Shown piece by piece: positions 34,949-43,502 of a DNA stretch of 64,000 nt. This stretch comes from Alistipes putredinis DSM 17216 (GTDB lineage: Bacteria > Bacteroidota > Bacteroidia > Bacteroidales > Rikenellaceae): NCBI RefSeq assembly GCF_000154465.1, contig NZ_DS499579.1:496001-560000 (forward strand), given 5' to 3'. Each line of letters starts with the position of its first letter. Position 1 is the stretch's first letter. Made by a program: the position numbers and the translations under genes. Under the pieces are notes generated by a model that was not told where the DNA came from, did no database searches, and saw nothing but the letters and a program-made list of their open reading frames with translations.

Positions 34949-35680
34949 ATGGGAAGAGCGTTTGAATATCGCAAGGCGCGCAAGTTGAAGCGTTGGGGGC
35001 ACATGGCCCGGGTGTTTACCAAGATCGGCAAGGAGATCGAAATAGCCGTCAAGTCGGCGGGTCCCGATCCTTCCGCCAACACCCGCCTGCGCATCCTGAT
35101 TCAGAACGCCAAAGCGGAGAACATGCCCAAGGAGAATATCGAACGTGCGATCAAGCGTGCCACGGAGAAGGATTCGGCCGACTACAAGGAGGTGATCTAC
35201 GAAGGATACGGCCCGCACGGCATTGCGGTCATGGTGGAAACGGCGACGGACAACACCAACCGCACGGTGGCCAATGTCCGCATGCACTTCAGTCGTTGCG
35301 GCGGTACGCTGGGTAACAGCGGCAGCGTGGCTTTCCTGTTCGAGCACAAGTGCGTGTTCAAGTTCCACGTGCCGGCAGGTACGGATTTCGAAGAGCTGGA
35401 GCTTTCGATGATCGACCTGGGCGTGGACGAGTTCGCACCCGAAGACGAAACGACCGTTACGGTCGAGGCGCCCTATGAGTCGTTCGGTGCGATCCAGAAA
35501 TGGCTCGACGACCAGAACTACGAGATCGTGTCGGGCGAGTCGATCCGCATCGCTACGGATACCAAGGAGCTTCACGGCGAGGAGCGTGAGGCGGTCGAGA
35601 AGCTGATCGAGCGTCTGGAGGAGGACGACGACGTGGTGAACGTCTATACCGCCATGAAGGACGAGGCGGAAGAGGAGTAG
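34949..35680 (+). CDS. YebC/PmpR family DNA-binding regulatory protein
   Basis: A 243-residue YebC/PmpR-type protein. The N-terminus GRAFEYRKARKLKRWGHMAR is split over residues 2-21, and NTRLRILIQNAKAENMPKENIERAIKRAT is the helical signature. The block YEGYGPHGIAVMVETATDNTNRTVANVR is the family's central beta/helix region, and SFGAIQKWLDDQNYEIV the last domain. YebC proteins are regarded as transcription regulators, and recent work links some to relief of ribosome stalling; which applies here is unknown. A terminator follows. Confidence 0.94.
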   Translation: MGRAFEYRKARKLKRWGHMARVFTKIGKEIEIAVKSAGPDPSANTRLRILIQNAKAENMPKENIERAIKRATEKDSADYKEVIYEGYGPHGIAVMVETATDNTNRTVANVRMHFSRCGGTLGNSGSVAFLFEHKCVFKFHVPAGTDFEELELSMIDLGVDEFAPEDETTVTVEAPYESFGAIQKWLDDQNYEIVSGESIRIATDTKELHGEEREAVEKLIERLEEDDDVVNVYTAMKDEAEEE

Positions 35681-35704
35681 TTTTTCGTTTCGCACATAAA
35701 GACG

Positions 35705-35736
35705 ATCCCGGCATTTCACGATGCCGGGATTTTTTG
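35705..35736 (+). terminator. Rho-independent terminator after yebC
   Basis: ATCCCGGCAT and ATGCCGGGAT form a 10-bp stem with a 6-nt loop, followed by TTTTTG. It sits between yebC and the convergent GT2 gene and can serve both weakly. Confidence 0.9.
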
Positions 35737-35812
35737 TTTGGCGGAGGGGGCGGGGGACTTCGCCCGACTGTCGTGTCGGCCGGAGCCTCGGCGGTTGCGT
35801 CCCGGCGTTTCG

Positions 35813-36736
35813 TTACATCCCTTTCCGGGCGATCGCCCAGGCCAGGCGGTTGTAGGCCGCGAGCAGCGGACCGCGCCAGCGGACGGGCAGTGCGTTGAGG
35901 ATGCGCAGTTTGCGCAGCGTACGCCGGTCGTGCCGGGTGTAGGCGAAGAATTTCGCAGCCCGCGCGGCTTCCGCCGTGCCGCCTTTGGCGCTGACGACGA
36001 GGGCTTTGCCCAGTGCTGCGCGGGCGACGTATTCGTTGCTCGAATCGCGGGCGGCGGGTTCGTATAGGTCTTCGAAGGAAAATCGCGTCTGTTCCGGGCG
36101 GTAGATGGCTGCCGAACGGTTGGAAGCGGCTTTCGAGTAACGCACGAGCCGGGCCGGGGAGAAGCAGACCGGGCTGGTGCGTGCGAGTTTCGTCCAAAGG
36201 TATTGATCTTCGCCCATGCGCATCCCTTCGGGGAATCCGCCCAGCGAGAGAGCCGGTTCCCGCCGGAGCGTAGTCGAGGAGGGGATCAGCACGTAATGGG
36301 AGAGCGCTTCGGTGAAGAAATCCACGACACCCTCCGTTTGCGGAGTGTCGCCCGGTGTCAGGTGATGTCCGTCATCCACGTTGAAAGAGGTTGCGTAGGC
36401 TCCGCAGCCCGGGTAGGCAGCGATCAGACGTTCGATTTCTGCCAGATAGCCCGGTTCCCACGTATCGTCCCCGTCCAGCAGGGCGGCGTACTCTCCGCAG
36501 GCTTCCTGCATGGCCCGGTTGCGGGCGGCGCTTACGCCCCGGTTCTCCTGCCGGATCAGCCGGATGAGGGGCGAGCCGATCTCCTCGACCCGGGCGGCGC
36601 TTCCGTCGGTCGAACCGTCGTCCACGACGATGATTTCAAGAGGCTGCGAGGTTTGTGCCAGCACCGAACGGAGGGTGCAGGCGATCTCTTTCTCTTTGTT
36701 ATAGAGGGGAATGACGACCGAAATATCAGATTTCAT
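35813..36736 (-). CDS. GT2 family glycosyltransferase
   Basis: A 307-residue GT-A fold glycosyltransferase. The N-terminus DISVVIPLYNKEKEIACTL and EIIVVDDGSTDGSAARVEE carry the nucleotide-binding Asp; NRGVSAARNRAM follows, and the DxD motif is in YAALLDGDDTWEPGYL. The donor and acceptor cannot be inferred. It overlaps the end of the Stealth gene by 11 nt, so the two are translated from one mRNA, and with the LuxE-like gene upstream it suggests synthesis of a surface glycan or glycolipid. Confidence 0.93.
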   Translation of the reverse strand: MKSDISVVIPLYNKEKEIACTLRSVLAQTSQPLEIIVVDDGSTDGSAARVEEIGSPLIRLIRQENRGVSAARNRAMQEACGEYAALLDGDDTWEPGYLAEIERLIAAYPGCGAYATSFNVDDGHHLTPGDTPQTEGVVDFFTEALSHYVLIPSSTTLRREPALSLGGFPEGMRMGEDQYLWTKLARTSPVCFSPARLVRYSKAASNRSAAIYRPEQTRFSFEDLYEPAARDSSNEYVARAALGKALVVSAKGGTAEAARAAKFFAYTRHDRRTLRKLRILNALPVRWRGPLLAAYNRLAWAIARKGM

Positions 36737-37712
36737 AGCTCGATTTTTCCGGGAGTATCCGCTCGAAAGCCTTGCACAGACGCTGGCATTGGCGGTCGAA
36801 GTCGGAGATGTGCTCGCTGTCGTTCAGGCAGATCATCCGCCAGCGCTGCTGTTCGATGTCGCGGCAGATGCTTTCGAGCGAGTCGTCCGTGAGGGTCATC
36901 AACCGGCAGTCGGCCATCGAGCGGGGCGCGAAAGCTCCCGAGGCCAGCATGTCGTAACGGACGAGCCAGTGCGAGAGATCGCTCAAGGAGCGGATTCGGT
37001 GACGGCAGGAGGCGTCCAGCTCCTGGGGCCAGCGTTCCCAGGCTTGCCGAAAGCGCTCCGTGAGGTAGGGCTGGGGCATGTGGGAGTCGTTGAAACCCGG
37101 GAAGAAGCCCCAGGGTAACAGCGTGAGGGTTTTCAGCAGGCTGACGATACCGTAGCGTGGCGAGAACCACCGGGCGATGTGGTTGCGGATAGCCGTGCGT
37201 TTATCGTGCAGGCGGTTGATCAGCTCCAGGTCGTTGTAGATGATATGCCCGACCGACGAAGGTTGTACGACGCTCAGGCGTGCCATGTCGCAGGGCACAC
37301 CCCGGCGAAAAAAATCCTCCGGCCGGCAGCCGCGCGTAAGAAACGTGTCGTCGTTGAAGAGTACGAACCGGTCGGCCAACCCTTCGATGCGGTGGATATT
37401 CAGTTCGATGGTGTTCGAATTGAATGTGGGGAGGTATTCCGCCGGGATGAAATCCCGGTGATTCACGATGTGCAGCTTGGGGTGGTCGCGCCGTAACCAC
37501 GCAGGCAGGTGTCCCCAGGTAATGAAATGCACCTTCCGCACCCAGGGAGCGAAACGTTCCGCACTCCGGAACCAGTAGTGCAGATTGCGCCAGTCGCGGT
37601 AACGGATCTCCGAGGCATCGTCGTTCTCCGCCTGTCGTGTGCGGACGAACTCTTCGCGCCAGGCGGGATCGTTGCCGTCCACCCACAGGATTACGAAATC
37701 TATCTCGTTCAT
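36726..37712 (-). CDS. Stealth family (hexose-1-phosphotransferase) protein
   Basis: A 328-residue protein with the Stealth conserved regions. CR1 is DFVILWVDGNDPAW at residues 4-17, and CR2 includes RYRDWRNLHYWFRSAERFAP and VHFITWGHLPAWL near residues 35-75. NTIELNIHRIEGLADRFVLFNDDTFL is the catalytic-site region, split over about residues 100-125. C-terminal regions (NDSHMPQPYL and CLNDSEHISD) resemble CR3 and CR4. Known Stealth enzymes transfer hexose 1-phosphate in capsular polymers. The ATG at 37712 (MNEIDFVILW) is clear. Confidence 0.92.
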   Translation of the reverse strand: MNEIDFVILWVDGNDPAWREEFVRTRQAENDDASEIRYRDWRNLHYWFRSAERFAPWVRKVHFITWGHLPAWLRRDHPKLHIVNHRDFIPAEYLPTFNSNTIELNIHRIEGLADRFVLFNDDTFLTRGCRPEDFFRRGVPCDMARLSVVQPSSVGHIIYNDLELINRLHDKRTAIRNHIARWFSPRYGIVSLLKTLTLLPWGFFPGFNDSHMPQPYLTERFRQAWERWPQELDASCRHRIRSLSDLSHWLVRYDMLASGAFAPRSMADCRLMTLTDDSLESICRDIEQQRWRMICLNDSEHISDFDRQCQRLCKAFERILPEKSSYEI

Positions 37713-37860
37713 TTTTGCTGTTTGGCAATTAAATTTTATTCGGGTTCTTGTCCGTTTCCGTTTTTTTCGATCTTCGGGTGACTGCGGGATTTTCAGGCCG
37801 CCCTCTTCGGGGTGTTTTTGCGAGGAATCCCTTTTTGCGTAGATACCGAAGCCCCGGTGT

Positions 37861-38832
37861 TTACTGTACCAGCAGGTTGCAACCGCGTATGTCGCTGCGG
37901 TCGATACGTCCTTCGATTTCGAAACTGCCGTCGTCGAAGACGCGGCCGATGTCCTGCGTCTGGATGAAGGCGCAGGAGTAGCGGTTGGCCAGGTCGATGA
38001 TGTCGATCCCGCCCCGCACACCTGCCGGGCGGATGTCGAAGGGATCGTTCACGTCGCGTACGAGCACCCGCATCCAGCCCGGTGTGCGGAAGATGCCGCT
38101 GCCCGAAGAGTAGGCTTGCGAGGTCAGTTCGGCCATGCCGTATTCCGAGTGGATGCTTTCTACGCCGAACGCTTCGCAGAGGATGCGGTGGAATTGGGCC
38201 TTCGGAAGCTCCTCCCGGTGCCCTTTCATACCGCCGGTCTCCATCACGACCGTATTTTCGAATTTCGGGGCGTATCGCTCCGCGAGGTCCCAGAGTGCGT
38301 AGCTGACACCCAGCAGGATTTTGGGCTTCGGATCGCGGGCCATGTCCGCGAGCAGTTTTTCGTAGTCGTCGAGGTAAAAGCCGCCCGAACCGCAGGCTGC
38401 GATCAGTCGGTCGGCCATATAGACCAGCGACGAACCTTCGCGCTGGAGATAGTTGGGCAGCAATCCGTAGAGGCTCCACCCGGCCGGATCGCCGTAAAAC
38501 GTCCGGAAGGCCGTGAGAAACGCCTTTTCATAGTGGGCCAGCGATTGCATGAAGTGCCGCGAGGGAATCGTGCCGCCCGTGTTGCTCGACGTGAAGACGA
38601 TTTCGGGGGGCCGGTCGCCGGCATAAACTTCGCGTCGCTTGAACAGCTCGATCGGCAGGAACGGAATCTGTTCGATCCGCGTCACTTCTGCGGGTATGAC
38701 TCCGATGCGGTCGAGGTATTCGCGGTACACGGCGCACCGGTCGGCCTGAAACCGGAAAGTTTCGAGCGCGGTCCGTTCGAAAGCGGGTGTATTTCCCGGT
38801 TCGAGGGCGAAGATATTGTCGGTTGTCGTCAT
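37861..38832 (-). CDS. LuxE/PaaK-like acyl-protein synthetase (acyl transferase)
   Basis: A 323-residue protein with similarity to the LuxE family, which activates fatty acids as acyl-AMP and belongs to the same superfamily as phenylacetate-CoA ligase. Landmarks are FTSSNTGGTIPSRHFM near residue 85 (the phosphate-binding STGT-like loop), VMETGGMKGHREELP near residue 195 and SEYGMAELTSQAY near residue 235, then a C-terminal lid (DIGRVFDDGSFEIEGRIDRSD). It heads a small unit with Stealth and GT2 genes, so a role in acylating a surface glycan is possible. The -7 box lies 29 nt upstream in repeat copy C. Confidence 0.85.
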   Translation of the reverse strand: MTTTDNIFALEPGNTPAFERTALETFRFQADRCAVYREYLDRIGVIPAEVTRIEQIPFLPIELFKRREVYAGDRPPEIVFTSSNTGGTIPSRHFMQSLAHYEKAFLTAFRTFYGDPAGWSLYGLLPNYLQREGSSLVYMADRLIAACGSGGFYLDDYEKLLADMARDPKPKILLGVSYALWDLAERYAPKFENTVVMETGGMKGHREELPKAQFHRILCEAFGVESIHSEYGMAELTSQAYSSGSGIFRTPGWMRVLVRDVNDPFDIRPAGVRGGIDIIDLANRYSCAFIQTQDIGRVFDDGSFEIEGRIDRSDIRGCNLLVQ

Positions 38833-38860
38833 CGTGCAGGTGAAAGATTAAAAGCGCAGT

Positions 38861-39020
38861 CAAAGATAGTGAAAGGTGAGAGCAATCGTGCGGGCTTGCA
38901 CGCAGAGATCGTCAAATCGCATCCTATCTTCTACAAAGATAGTGAAAGCCGAAAAGAAAACGGGAGCTTGCTCCCAGTTTTCAGAGGCGTATCCTATCTT
39001 CTACAAAGATAGTGAAAGGT
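38861..39020. repeat. Dispersed palindromic element, copy C (double module)
   Basis: The element begins CAAAGATAGTGAAAGGTGAG (38861), followed by a hairpin with GTGC/GCAC arms, then CTATCTTctacAAAGATAG at 38924-38942. A second hairpin, AAAACGGGAGC with GCTCCCaGTTTT, lies at about 38957-38982, and another ATCTTctacAAAGAT palindrome at about 38996-39011. CAAAGATA at 38861-38868 reads TATCTTTG on minus and is the likely -7 box of the LuxE-like gene. The rest of the gap to 39263 holds only the infC terminator. Confidence 0.8.
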
Positions 39021-39183
39021 GGGCGACAAGTCAAACTTAACTTTTTGTTTTCCTCCTTCTCTGCCCGGTTGTCGGCTCTGCCTGCGGCGAATCGTGCGAA
39101 GCGGAATTTCCCGGCTTGTGCTCCGGGTCCCCAATTCCAATTCCGGTTCGGTCGGGAAATATTCGGTGTCGTAAATTCAAATA

Positions 39184-39221
39184 ACACCCCAAGGGAAAAT
39201 GTGATTTCTCCCTCGGGGTGT
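39184..39221 (-). terminator. Terminator after infC
   Basis: ACACCCC and GGGGTGT with inner AGGGA/TCCCT form a nested stem, with T-rich sequence after it on minus. It indicates that transcription ends after infC, before any rpmI or rplT gene. Confidence 0.75.
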
Positions 39222-39263
39222 GTCGTATTTACGGTCGGAGCCCGTGTTGCCCTCGGTCTGTCG

Positions 39264-39881
39264 TTATTTTTTCGACTTCGGCGCGAGGATCATGTTCATC
39301 TTCTTGCCGTCCAATTTGGGCATCGACTCGACTTTAGCGAGCTCTTCCAGATCGGTGGCGAAACGCAGCAGCAGGATTTCTCCCTGCTCCTTGAACACGA
39401 TCGAACGACCGCGGAAAAAGACGTAGGCTTTGACCTTGGAACCCTCCTTGAGGAAGTTCTCGGCGTGCTTCAACTTGAAGTTGTAGTCGTGGTCGTCGGT
39501 CTGCGGTCCGAAGCGAATCTCCTTGATCGTGACCTTCGCTTGGTTGGCCTTCAGCTCCTTTGCCTTTTTCTTCTGCTGGTAGAGGAACTTCTGGTAATCG
39601 GCGATGCGGCACACGGGGGGATCGGCTTTGGGCGAAATCTCGATCAGGTCGAGCTCCATCTCGTCCGCGAGCTTGAGTGCGTCGCGGATCGGGAGTACGA
39701 CGGGCTGTTCGACGTTGTCGCCGACCACGCGCACCTGGGGTGCCGTGATCTCGTCGTTGATACGGTGCGGATTATCCGCTTTTTTCGGTTGAAAACCGGG
39801 TCTTGGAAGCCTCGGTTTCTGTGAATTGTTATTCCCGGGAGTCGATGGTCGCGGCGGGAATGGACGAGGTGGTGTTGCTAT
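39264..39881 (-). CDS. infC: Translation initiation factor IF-3, probable ATA start
   Basis: IF-3 prevents early subunit joining and checks the start codon. The conserved N-terminal block RINDEITAPQVRVVGDN lies upstream of any ATG or GTG in the frame apart from an internal GTG in this block, so the true start must be non-AUG. A Shine-Dalgarno AGGAGG at 39895-39890 is followed 8 nt later by ATA at 39881. This start gives a 205-residue protein with a Pro/Arg-rich N-terminal tail (ATPPRPFPPRPSTPG). Upstream of it the frame meets TAA at 39905-39903. Non-AUG infC starts are known from E. coli (AUU), where they allow autoregulation. It lies 32 nt after thrS. Confidence 0.9.
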   Translation of the reverse strand: MATPPRPFPPRPSTPGNNNSQKPRLPRPGFQPKKADNPHRINDEITAPQVRVVGDNVEQPVVLPIRDALKLADEMELDLIEISPKADPPVCRIADYQKFLYQQKKKAKELKANQAKVTIKEIRFGPQTDDHDYNFKLKHAENFLKEGSKVKAYVFFRGRSIVFKEQGEILLLRFATDLEELAKVESMPKLDGKKMNMILAPKSKK

Positions 39882-39889
39882 AGCTTTGT

Positions 39890-39895
39890 CCTCCT
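39890..39895 (-). promoter_or_regulatory. Shine-Dalgarno of infC
   Basis: AGGAGG on minus, with an 8-nt spacer before ATA at 39881. Its strength and spacing decide the start and fit a non-AUG codon that needs a strong ribosome-binding site. Confidence 0.75.
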
Positions 39896-39913
39896 GAAAT
39901 ATTTAGTTAATAC

Positions 39914-41869
39914 TTAGTTTTTTTGCTCCATTTTGTTGGCGTCGATCTCGTGGCTGACCAGATCGGTCATATAGTCGCGGAACGCTTCGAGGGTCATCTG
40001 TCCCTTGTCGCCTTCGCCCTGCGCACGAACTGATACCAGTCCTTCGGCTTCCTCCTTTTCGCCGACGATCAGCAGGTAGGGGATGCGCTTGAGCTCGTTG
40101 TCGCGGATCTTGCGGCCGATCTTCTCGTTGCGGTCGTCCACCTGCGAGCGGATGTCGTACTTGTTCAGGTAGGCGCTGACCTTCTCGGCGTAGTCGTTGA
40201 ACTTCTCCGAAATCGGCAGCACGACCACCTGGTCGGGCGAGAGCCACAGCGGGAATTTGCCGCCCGTGTGCTCCAGCAGCACGGCTACGAAACGCTCCAT
40301 CGAGCCGAACGGCGCCCGGTGGATCATGATCGGGCGGTGCATCTTGTCGTCGGCGCCCTTGTATGTCAGATCGAAACGCTCCGGCAGGTTGTAATCTACC
40401 TGGATCGTACCCAACTGCCACTTGCGGCCGATGGCATCGCGGACCATGAAATCCAGCTTGGGACCGTAAAAGGCGGCTTCGCCGTATTCGATGACCGTGT
40501 TGAGCCCCTTCTCCTTGGCGGCCTGGATGATGGCGCTTTCGGCCTTCTCCCAGTTTTCGTCCGATCCGATGTATTTCTCCTTGTTGTTGGGATCACGCAG
40601 CGAAATCTGTGCCGTATAGTTGTCGAACTTGAGCGTTTTGAAAATATAGAGCACGATGTCGATCACTTTTTCGAACTCTTCGAGCAGTTGGTCGGGGCGT
40701 ACGAACATGTGGGCGTCGTCCTGCGTGAAGCCGCGCACACGGGTCAAGCCGTGCAGCTCGCCCGACTGCTCGTAGCGATACACCGTGCCGAACTCCGCCA
40801 GGCGCACCGGCAGCTCCTTGTAGGAGCGGGGCTTCGAGCGGTAGATTTCGCAGTGATGGGGGCAGTTCATCGGCTTGAGCAGATACTCTTCGCCCTCGAT
40901 CGGGGTGTGGATCGGCTGGAACGAGTCCTTGCCGTATTTGGCGTAGTGGCCGGAGGTCACGTACAGTTCCTTATTGCCGATGTGGGGCGTGATGACCTGC
41001 TGGTAGCCGTACTCCTTCTGTACGCCGCGCAGGAACTGTTCCAGGCGGTCGCGCAGGGCAGCGCCTTTGGGAAGCCACAGGGGTAGCCCCTGGCCTACGC
41101 GTTGCGAGAAGCAGAAAAGCTCCAGCTCCTTGCCCAGCTTGCGGTGGTCGCGTTTCTTGGCCTCCTCCATCATCGCCAGATACTCGTCGAGCATCGACTT
41201 CTTGGGGAAGGAGATGCCGTAAATGCGGGTGAGCATCTTGTTCTTCTCGTTGCCGCGCCAGTAGGCTCCGGCGACCGAGGTGAGCTTGATGGCCTTGATC
41301 AACCCCGTGTTGGGCAGGTGCGGTCCCCGGCAGAGGTCGGTGAATGCGCCGTTGGTGTAGAACGAGATCGTGCCGTCTTCCAGGTCGCGGATCAGCTCCA
41401 CTTTGTAAGGATCGCCCTTTTCGGTGAAATTCTTCAGCGCGTCGGCTTTCGATACTTCCGTGCGGATGAGTTGCTCCTTGTTGCGCGAAAGTTCGATCAT
41501 CTTCTTCTCGATGGTTTCCAGATCGGCTTCGGTGATGGGCACGGGTGAGTCCACGTCGTAGTAGAATCCGTTCTCGATCGCCGGGCCGATGCCGAACTTG
41601 ATGCCCGGATAGAGGGCTTCGAGCGCCTCGGCCAGCAGGTGCGACGAGGTGTGCCAGAAAGCGTGCTTGCCTTCGGGGTCGTCCCACTTGTAGAATTTGA
41701 TCGAAGCGTCCTCTTCGATGGCGCGGTTGAGATCGACGGTCGCGCCGTTTACCGATGCGGCCAGGGAGTCGGCAGCTAAACGAGGGCTGATACTCTCGGC
41801 GATCTGATAAGCCGTAGTCCCTTTGGCGAACTCTTTGACGTTGCCGTCCGGAAAGGTGATTTTAATCAT
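39914..41869 (-). CDS. thrS: Threonyl-tRNA synthetase
   Basis: A 651-residue class II synthetase. The N-terminal TGS domain begins MIKITFPDGNVKEFAKGTTAYQIA, split over the start; the editing domain has HASSHLLAEALEALYP-like (HTSSHLLAEALEALYPG) and the SAD block. Motif 2 is in YRYEQSGELHGLTRVRGFTQDDAHMF and motif 3 in PFGSMERFVAVLLEHTGGKFPLW, both split by the core. The anticodon-binding domain is at the end (VVVLPISEKFNDYAEKV). The ATG at 41869 directly precedes the TGS domain; upstream codons are not conserved. It is the first gene of thrS-infC. Confidence 0.97.
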   Translation of the reverse strand: MIKITFPDGNVKEFAKGTTAYQIAESISPRLAADSLAASVNGATVDLNRAIEEDASIKFYKWDDPEGKHAFWHTSSHLLAEALEALYPGIKFGIGPAIENGFYYDVDSPVPITEADLETIEKKMIELSRNKEQLIRTEVSKADALKNFTEKGDPYKVELIRDLEDGTISFYTNGAFTDLCRGPHLPNTGLIKAIKLTSVAGAYWRGNEKNKMLTRIYGISFPKKSMLDEYLAMMEEAKKRDHRKLGKELELFCFSQRVGQGLPLWLPKGAALRDRLEQFLRGVQKEYGYQQVITPHIGNKELYVTSGHYAKYGKDSFQPIHTPIEGEEYLLKPMNCPHHCEIYRSKPRSYKELPVRLAEFGTVYRYEQSGELHGLTRVRGFTQDDAHMFVRPDQLLEEFEKVIDIVLYIFKTLKFDNYTAQISLRDPNNKEKYIGSDENWEKAESAIIQAAKEKGLNTVIEYGEAAFYGPKLDFMVRDAIGRKWQLGTIQVDYNLPERFDLTYKGADDKMHRPIMIHRAPFGSMERFVAVLLEHTGGKFPLWLSPDQVVVLPISEKFNDYAEKVSAYLNKYDIRSQVDDRNEKIGRKIRDNELKRIPYLLIVGEKEEAEGLVSVRAQGEGDKGQMTLEAFRDYMTDLVSHEIDANKMEQKN

Positions 41870-42174
41870 TTGTAAATTATTGTTTTGGGGCCTTCGGCGC
41901 TTCCACAATTACGAGACGGAATACACCTCCGGTTCGCCCGGTTTTACTGTTTTGCCTGCGGCTTTCCGGCGGGCTTGTCCGCGCAGGCGGATAGGGCCGG
42001 ATTGTCGCTTATGCTTGTGACAAGGAACGTGCCGGGAAGCGGTTTCTTGTCCGGATCGGCTCCGTTGCCGTATGACACTATGCCTTGAATCGGCCGGGAC
42101 CGTCGGGAGAGTGCGTGCCGTCCGATTTACGGAGCCGACTATCCGTTCGGTTTTCGGAGCCGCGTTCAGCCGGT
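41870..42174. other. Intergenic stretch upstream of thrS
   Basis: 305 bp between thrS and pdxA. I see no gene, clear promoter, T-box or terminator in it. Confidence 0.4.
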
Positions 42175-43269
42175 TTAACTCTCTTTCTCCGTATCGGGCA
42201 GGTCCTTCACGGACAAGTCCCTTCCGCCCCGTTCGCGCTCGGCGTGCGGCAGCGGGTTGCTCGTCCATTCGGCCCAGGCGCGGCGGTTGTTCACGATGTC
42301 CGTGGCCAGGTAGATGGCGTTGCGCATCGATTGCGGGTCGGCCTTGTCCTGTCCGGCGATGTCGAACGCCACGCCGTGATCGGGCGATGTCCGTACGCTG
42401 CCCAGGCAGGCCGTGAAATTCACCCCGTCGGGCGAGAGGGTCTTGAACGGCGTGAGTCCCTGATCGTGATACATGGCTAGTACTGCGTCGTAATCCCGGT
42501 AGTGGCCGCTGGCGAAGAATCCGTCGGCAGCGAAGGGGCCGAAAGCGAGTATGCCTTTTTCGTAAGCCTCATTGACTGCCGGTCGGATGATGTGTTCCTC
42601 TTCCGAACCGAGCAGACCGCCGTCGCCCGCGTGAGGATTGAGTGCCAGCACCGCGATACGGGGTTCGACGATGCCGAAATCCGCCTTGAGCGACGAACGC
42701 AGCTGTTCGAGCCGTGTGACGATCTTCTGCCGGGTCAGGTCGTGGCTGATCTCGGTGACCGGGATGTGGATCGTGACCAATCCCATGCGGAGCAGGTCGC
42801 TGCACATCATCATCAGGGGTTCGCCGCCCAGCTCGGCCGCCAGAAATTCGGTGTGTCCCGTATAGCGGAAGTCGTCCGACTGGATCGACTCCTTGTCGAT
42901 CGGAGCCGTGACCAGTGCATCGAGCTGTTCGTCCCGCAGGTCGCGCACGGCGGCGTGGAGCGCCTCGGCTGCCGCCCGGCCCGCCTCCGGCGAGGCCGTA
43001 CCCGGCTCGATCTTCGTTTCGTCGCCGCAGAGAATCAGGTTGATCTTGCCCCGGCGTATCTCGTGTATCGAAGAGGCGATATGGAAGGGGACGGGTTCCA
43101 GATCGGCGATGGTTTTCTGGTAAAATTCCGCCGCTTTCAGGGATCCGTAGATGACGGGCGTGCAGAGTTCCGTCATACGCGGATCGGCGAAAGTCTTGAG
43201 AATGACTTCCCAGCCGATGCCGTTCGGATCACCCTGCGTGATGCCTATTTTGAGTCTGTTTTCCGACAT
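42175..43269 (-). CDS. pdxA: 4-hydroxythreonine-4-phosphate dehydrogenase
   Basis: PdxA oxidises 4-phosphohydroxythreonine, a precursor of pyridoxine 5'-phosphate. The 364-residue protein begins ENRLKIGITQGDPNGIGWEV, and carries VTAPIDKESIQSDDFRYTGHTEFLA near residue 140 with a metal-binding His, VLALNPHAGDGGLLGSEEEH near residue 210 and YHDQGLTPFKTLSPDGVNFTACLG near residue 285. PdxJ, the next enzyme in the pathway, is at 28.5 kb. A 30-residue C-terminal tail (EWTSNPLPHAERERGGRDL and beyond) exceeds the usual length. Confidence 0.96.
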   Translation of the reverse strand: MSENRLKIGITQGDPNGIGWEVILKTFADPRMTELCTPVIYGSLKAAEFYQKTIADLEPVPFHIASSIHEIRRGKINLILCGDETKIEPGTASPEAGRAAAEALHAAVRDLRDEQLDALVTAPIDKESIQSDDFRYTGHTEFLAAELGGEPLMMMCSDLLRMGLVTIHIPVTEISHDLTRQKIVTRLEQLRSSLKADFGIVEPRIAVLALNPHAGDGGLLGSEEEHIIRPAVNEAYEKGILAFGPFAADGFFASGHYRDYDAVLAMYHDQGLTPFKTLSPDGVNFTACLGSVRTSPDHGVAFDIAGQDKADPQSMRNAIYLATDIVNNRRAWAEWTSNPLPHAERERGGRDLSVKDLPDTEKES

Positions 43270-43462
43270 AAATAAAATTCTTTGTTCCGTTTTCGCGCAC
43301 GCGATCCGACGATAGAATCCGTCTTTTCGCTGTTTGCCGGGCGAAAACGCTCTGTTTCAATCTACAAATATAGGATATTTTTTCGGAGTTCGCGGATTTT
43401 GCGCCGAAATTATGACCGGATGTAAATTTTTTTGCCGAAAATTATGGGGGGGGAATTTTTTC

Positions 43463-43470
43463 TATCTTTC
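43463..43470 (+). promoter_or_regulatory. Probable -7 box (TATCTTTC) of the transglutaminase gene
   Basis: One mismatch to TAnnTTTG, 32 nt before the ATG at 43503. A run of eight G residues lies just upstream. Confidence 0.5.
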
Positions 43471-43502
43471 GGAAAGTTTTGAACCCATTAAATTGGAAGT
43501 GT

